DNA of 64,000 nucleotides from Candidatus Endonucleibacter sp. (ex Gigantidas childressi) (GTDB lineage Bacteria; Pseudomonadota; Gammaproteobacteria; Pseudomonadales; Endozoicomonadaceae): NCBI GenBank assembly GCA_030674875.1, contig JASXSU010000003.1, positions 970,076 to 1,034,075 of the forward strand, read 5' to 3'. Shown piece by piece: positions 63,917 to 64,000 of this stretch (position 1 is its first letter; each line of letters starts with the position of its first letter). The notes under the pieces were generated by a model. It saw only the letters and a program-made list of their open reading frames with translations, ran no database searches and was not told where the DNA came from. The position numbers and the translations under genes were made by a program.

Positions 63917-64000
63917 TTGTACCCAAAGCATTTCAAACTGCTACTAGGCAGCAAGTAAGAAAAGCCCCGTGAGACTACGAGTAGTAGGTGATCGGGGTGA
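63917..64000. repeat. 128-bp-type inverted-repeat element, cut by the window end
   Basis: GTACCCAAAGCATTTCAAAC, then CTACTAGGCAGCAAGTAAG and CGAGTAGTAGGTGATCGGGG, following 26870-26997 closely. The outer TATACCC reads TGTACCC here. Confidence 0.85.

Overview
The window looks like part of the chromosome of a gammaproteobacterium, probably of the Oceanospirillales/Endozoicomonadaceae type, living in or on an animal host. The evidence is the gammaproteobacterial gene order iscRSUA-hscBA-fdx-iscX-ndk-rlmN-pilW-rodZ, complete core genes (prfB, lysS, gcvT, ung, ansA, recCBD, ffs), many decayed insertion sequences, and a set of signal-peptide-bearing proteins without recognisable families set between housekeeping genes. 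One unknown protein (435 aa at 36.6 kb) ends in a segment that, from memory, resembles the C-terminal domain of animal mitochondria-eating proteins (MIEAP/SPATA18), a family expanded in bivalves. That would fit a mollusc-associated intracellular parasite. The host and genus are inference.

Layout: 0-2.4 kb is a frameshifted type I restriction hsdR. 2.5-2.9 kb is an internally deleted IS5-type element. 3.0-13.3 kb is the complete isc iron-sulfur operon behind an IscR-type promoter, then ndk, rlmN, pilW and a rodZ carrying long 9-bp and 12-bp tandem repeats. 13.7-17.4 kb holds two unknown secreted proteins on the minus strand. 17.7-20.4 kb is prfB, with its programmed frameshift, and lysS. 20.7-23.3 kb is a large exported protein with a nucleotidyltransferase-like N-terminus. 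24.1-26.2 kb is gcvT and ung. 26.2-41 kb is an IS graveyard (IS630, IS30, IS4, IS5, IS256 remnants and short inverted-repeat elements) around a secreted GH18 chitinase, a Sel1-repeat protein, ansA, the MIEAP-like protein and a 301-aa exported protein.

41-51.9 kb is a tandem duplication of about 5.1 kb. Each unit carries the convergent genes A (587-class exported protein) and B (744/747 aa exported protein), an IS4 remnant and the last bases of recD. The junctions share a 5-base microhomology. Gene A copy 2 is truncated, fused to transposase sequence and frameshifted. The two B copies are both intact and differ almost only by amino-acid-changing substitutions, in patches, while the flanking DNA is nearly identical. 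51.9-60.9 kb is recC-recB-recD on the minus strand. 61.1-64 kb holds a small unknown gene, the 4.5S SRP RNA, an exported protein with a glycosyltransferase-like pattern, and an IS30 fragment interrupted by a repeat element.

A recurring theme is a family of short intergenic elements that begin TATACCC and end GGGTATA, sitting in most gaps of the isc-ndk-rlmN block and inside IS genes. Their ends resemble those of the local IS630 element, which suggests they are non-autonomous elements of that transposase.
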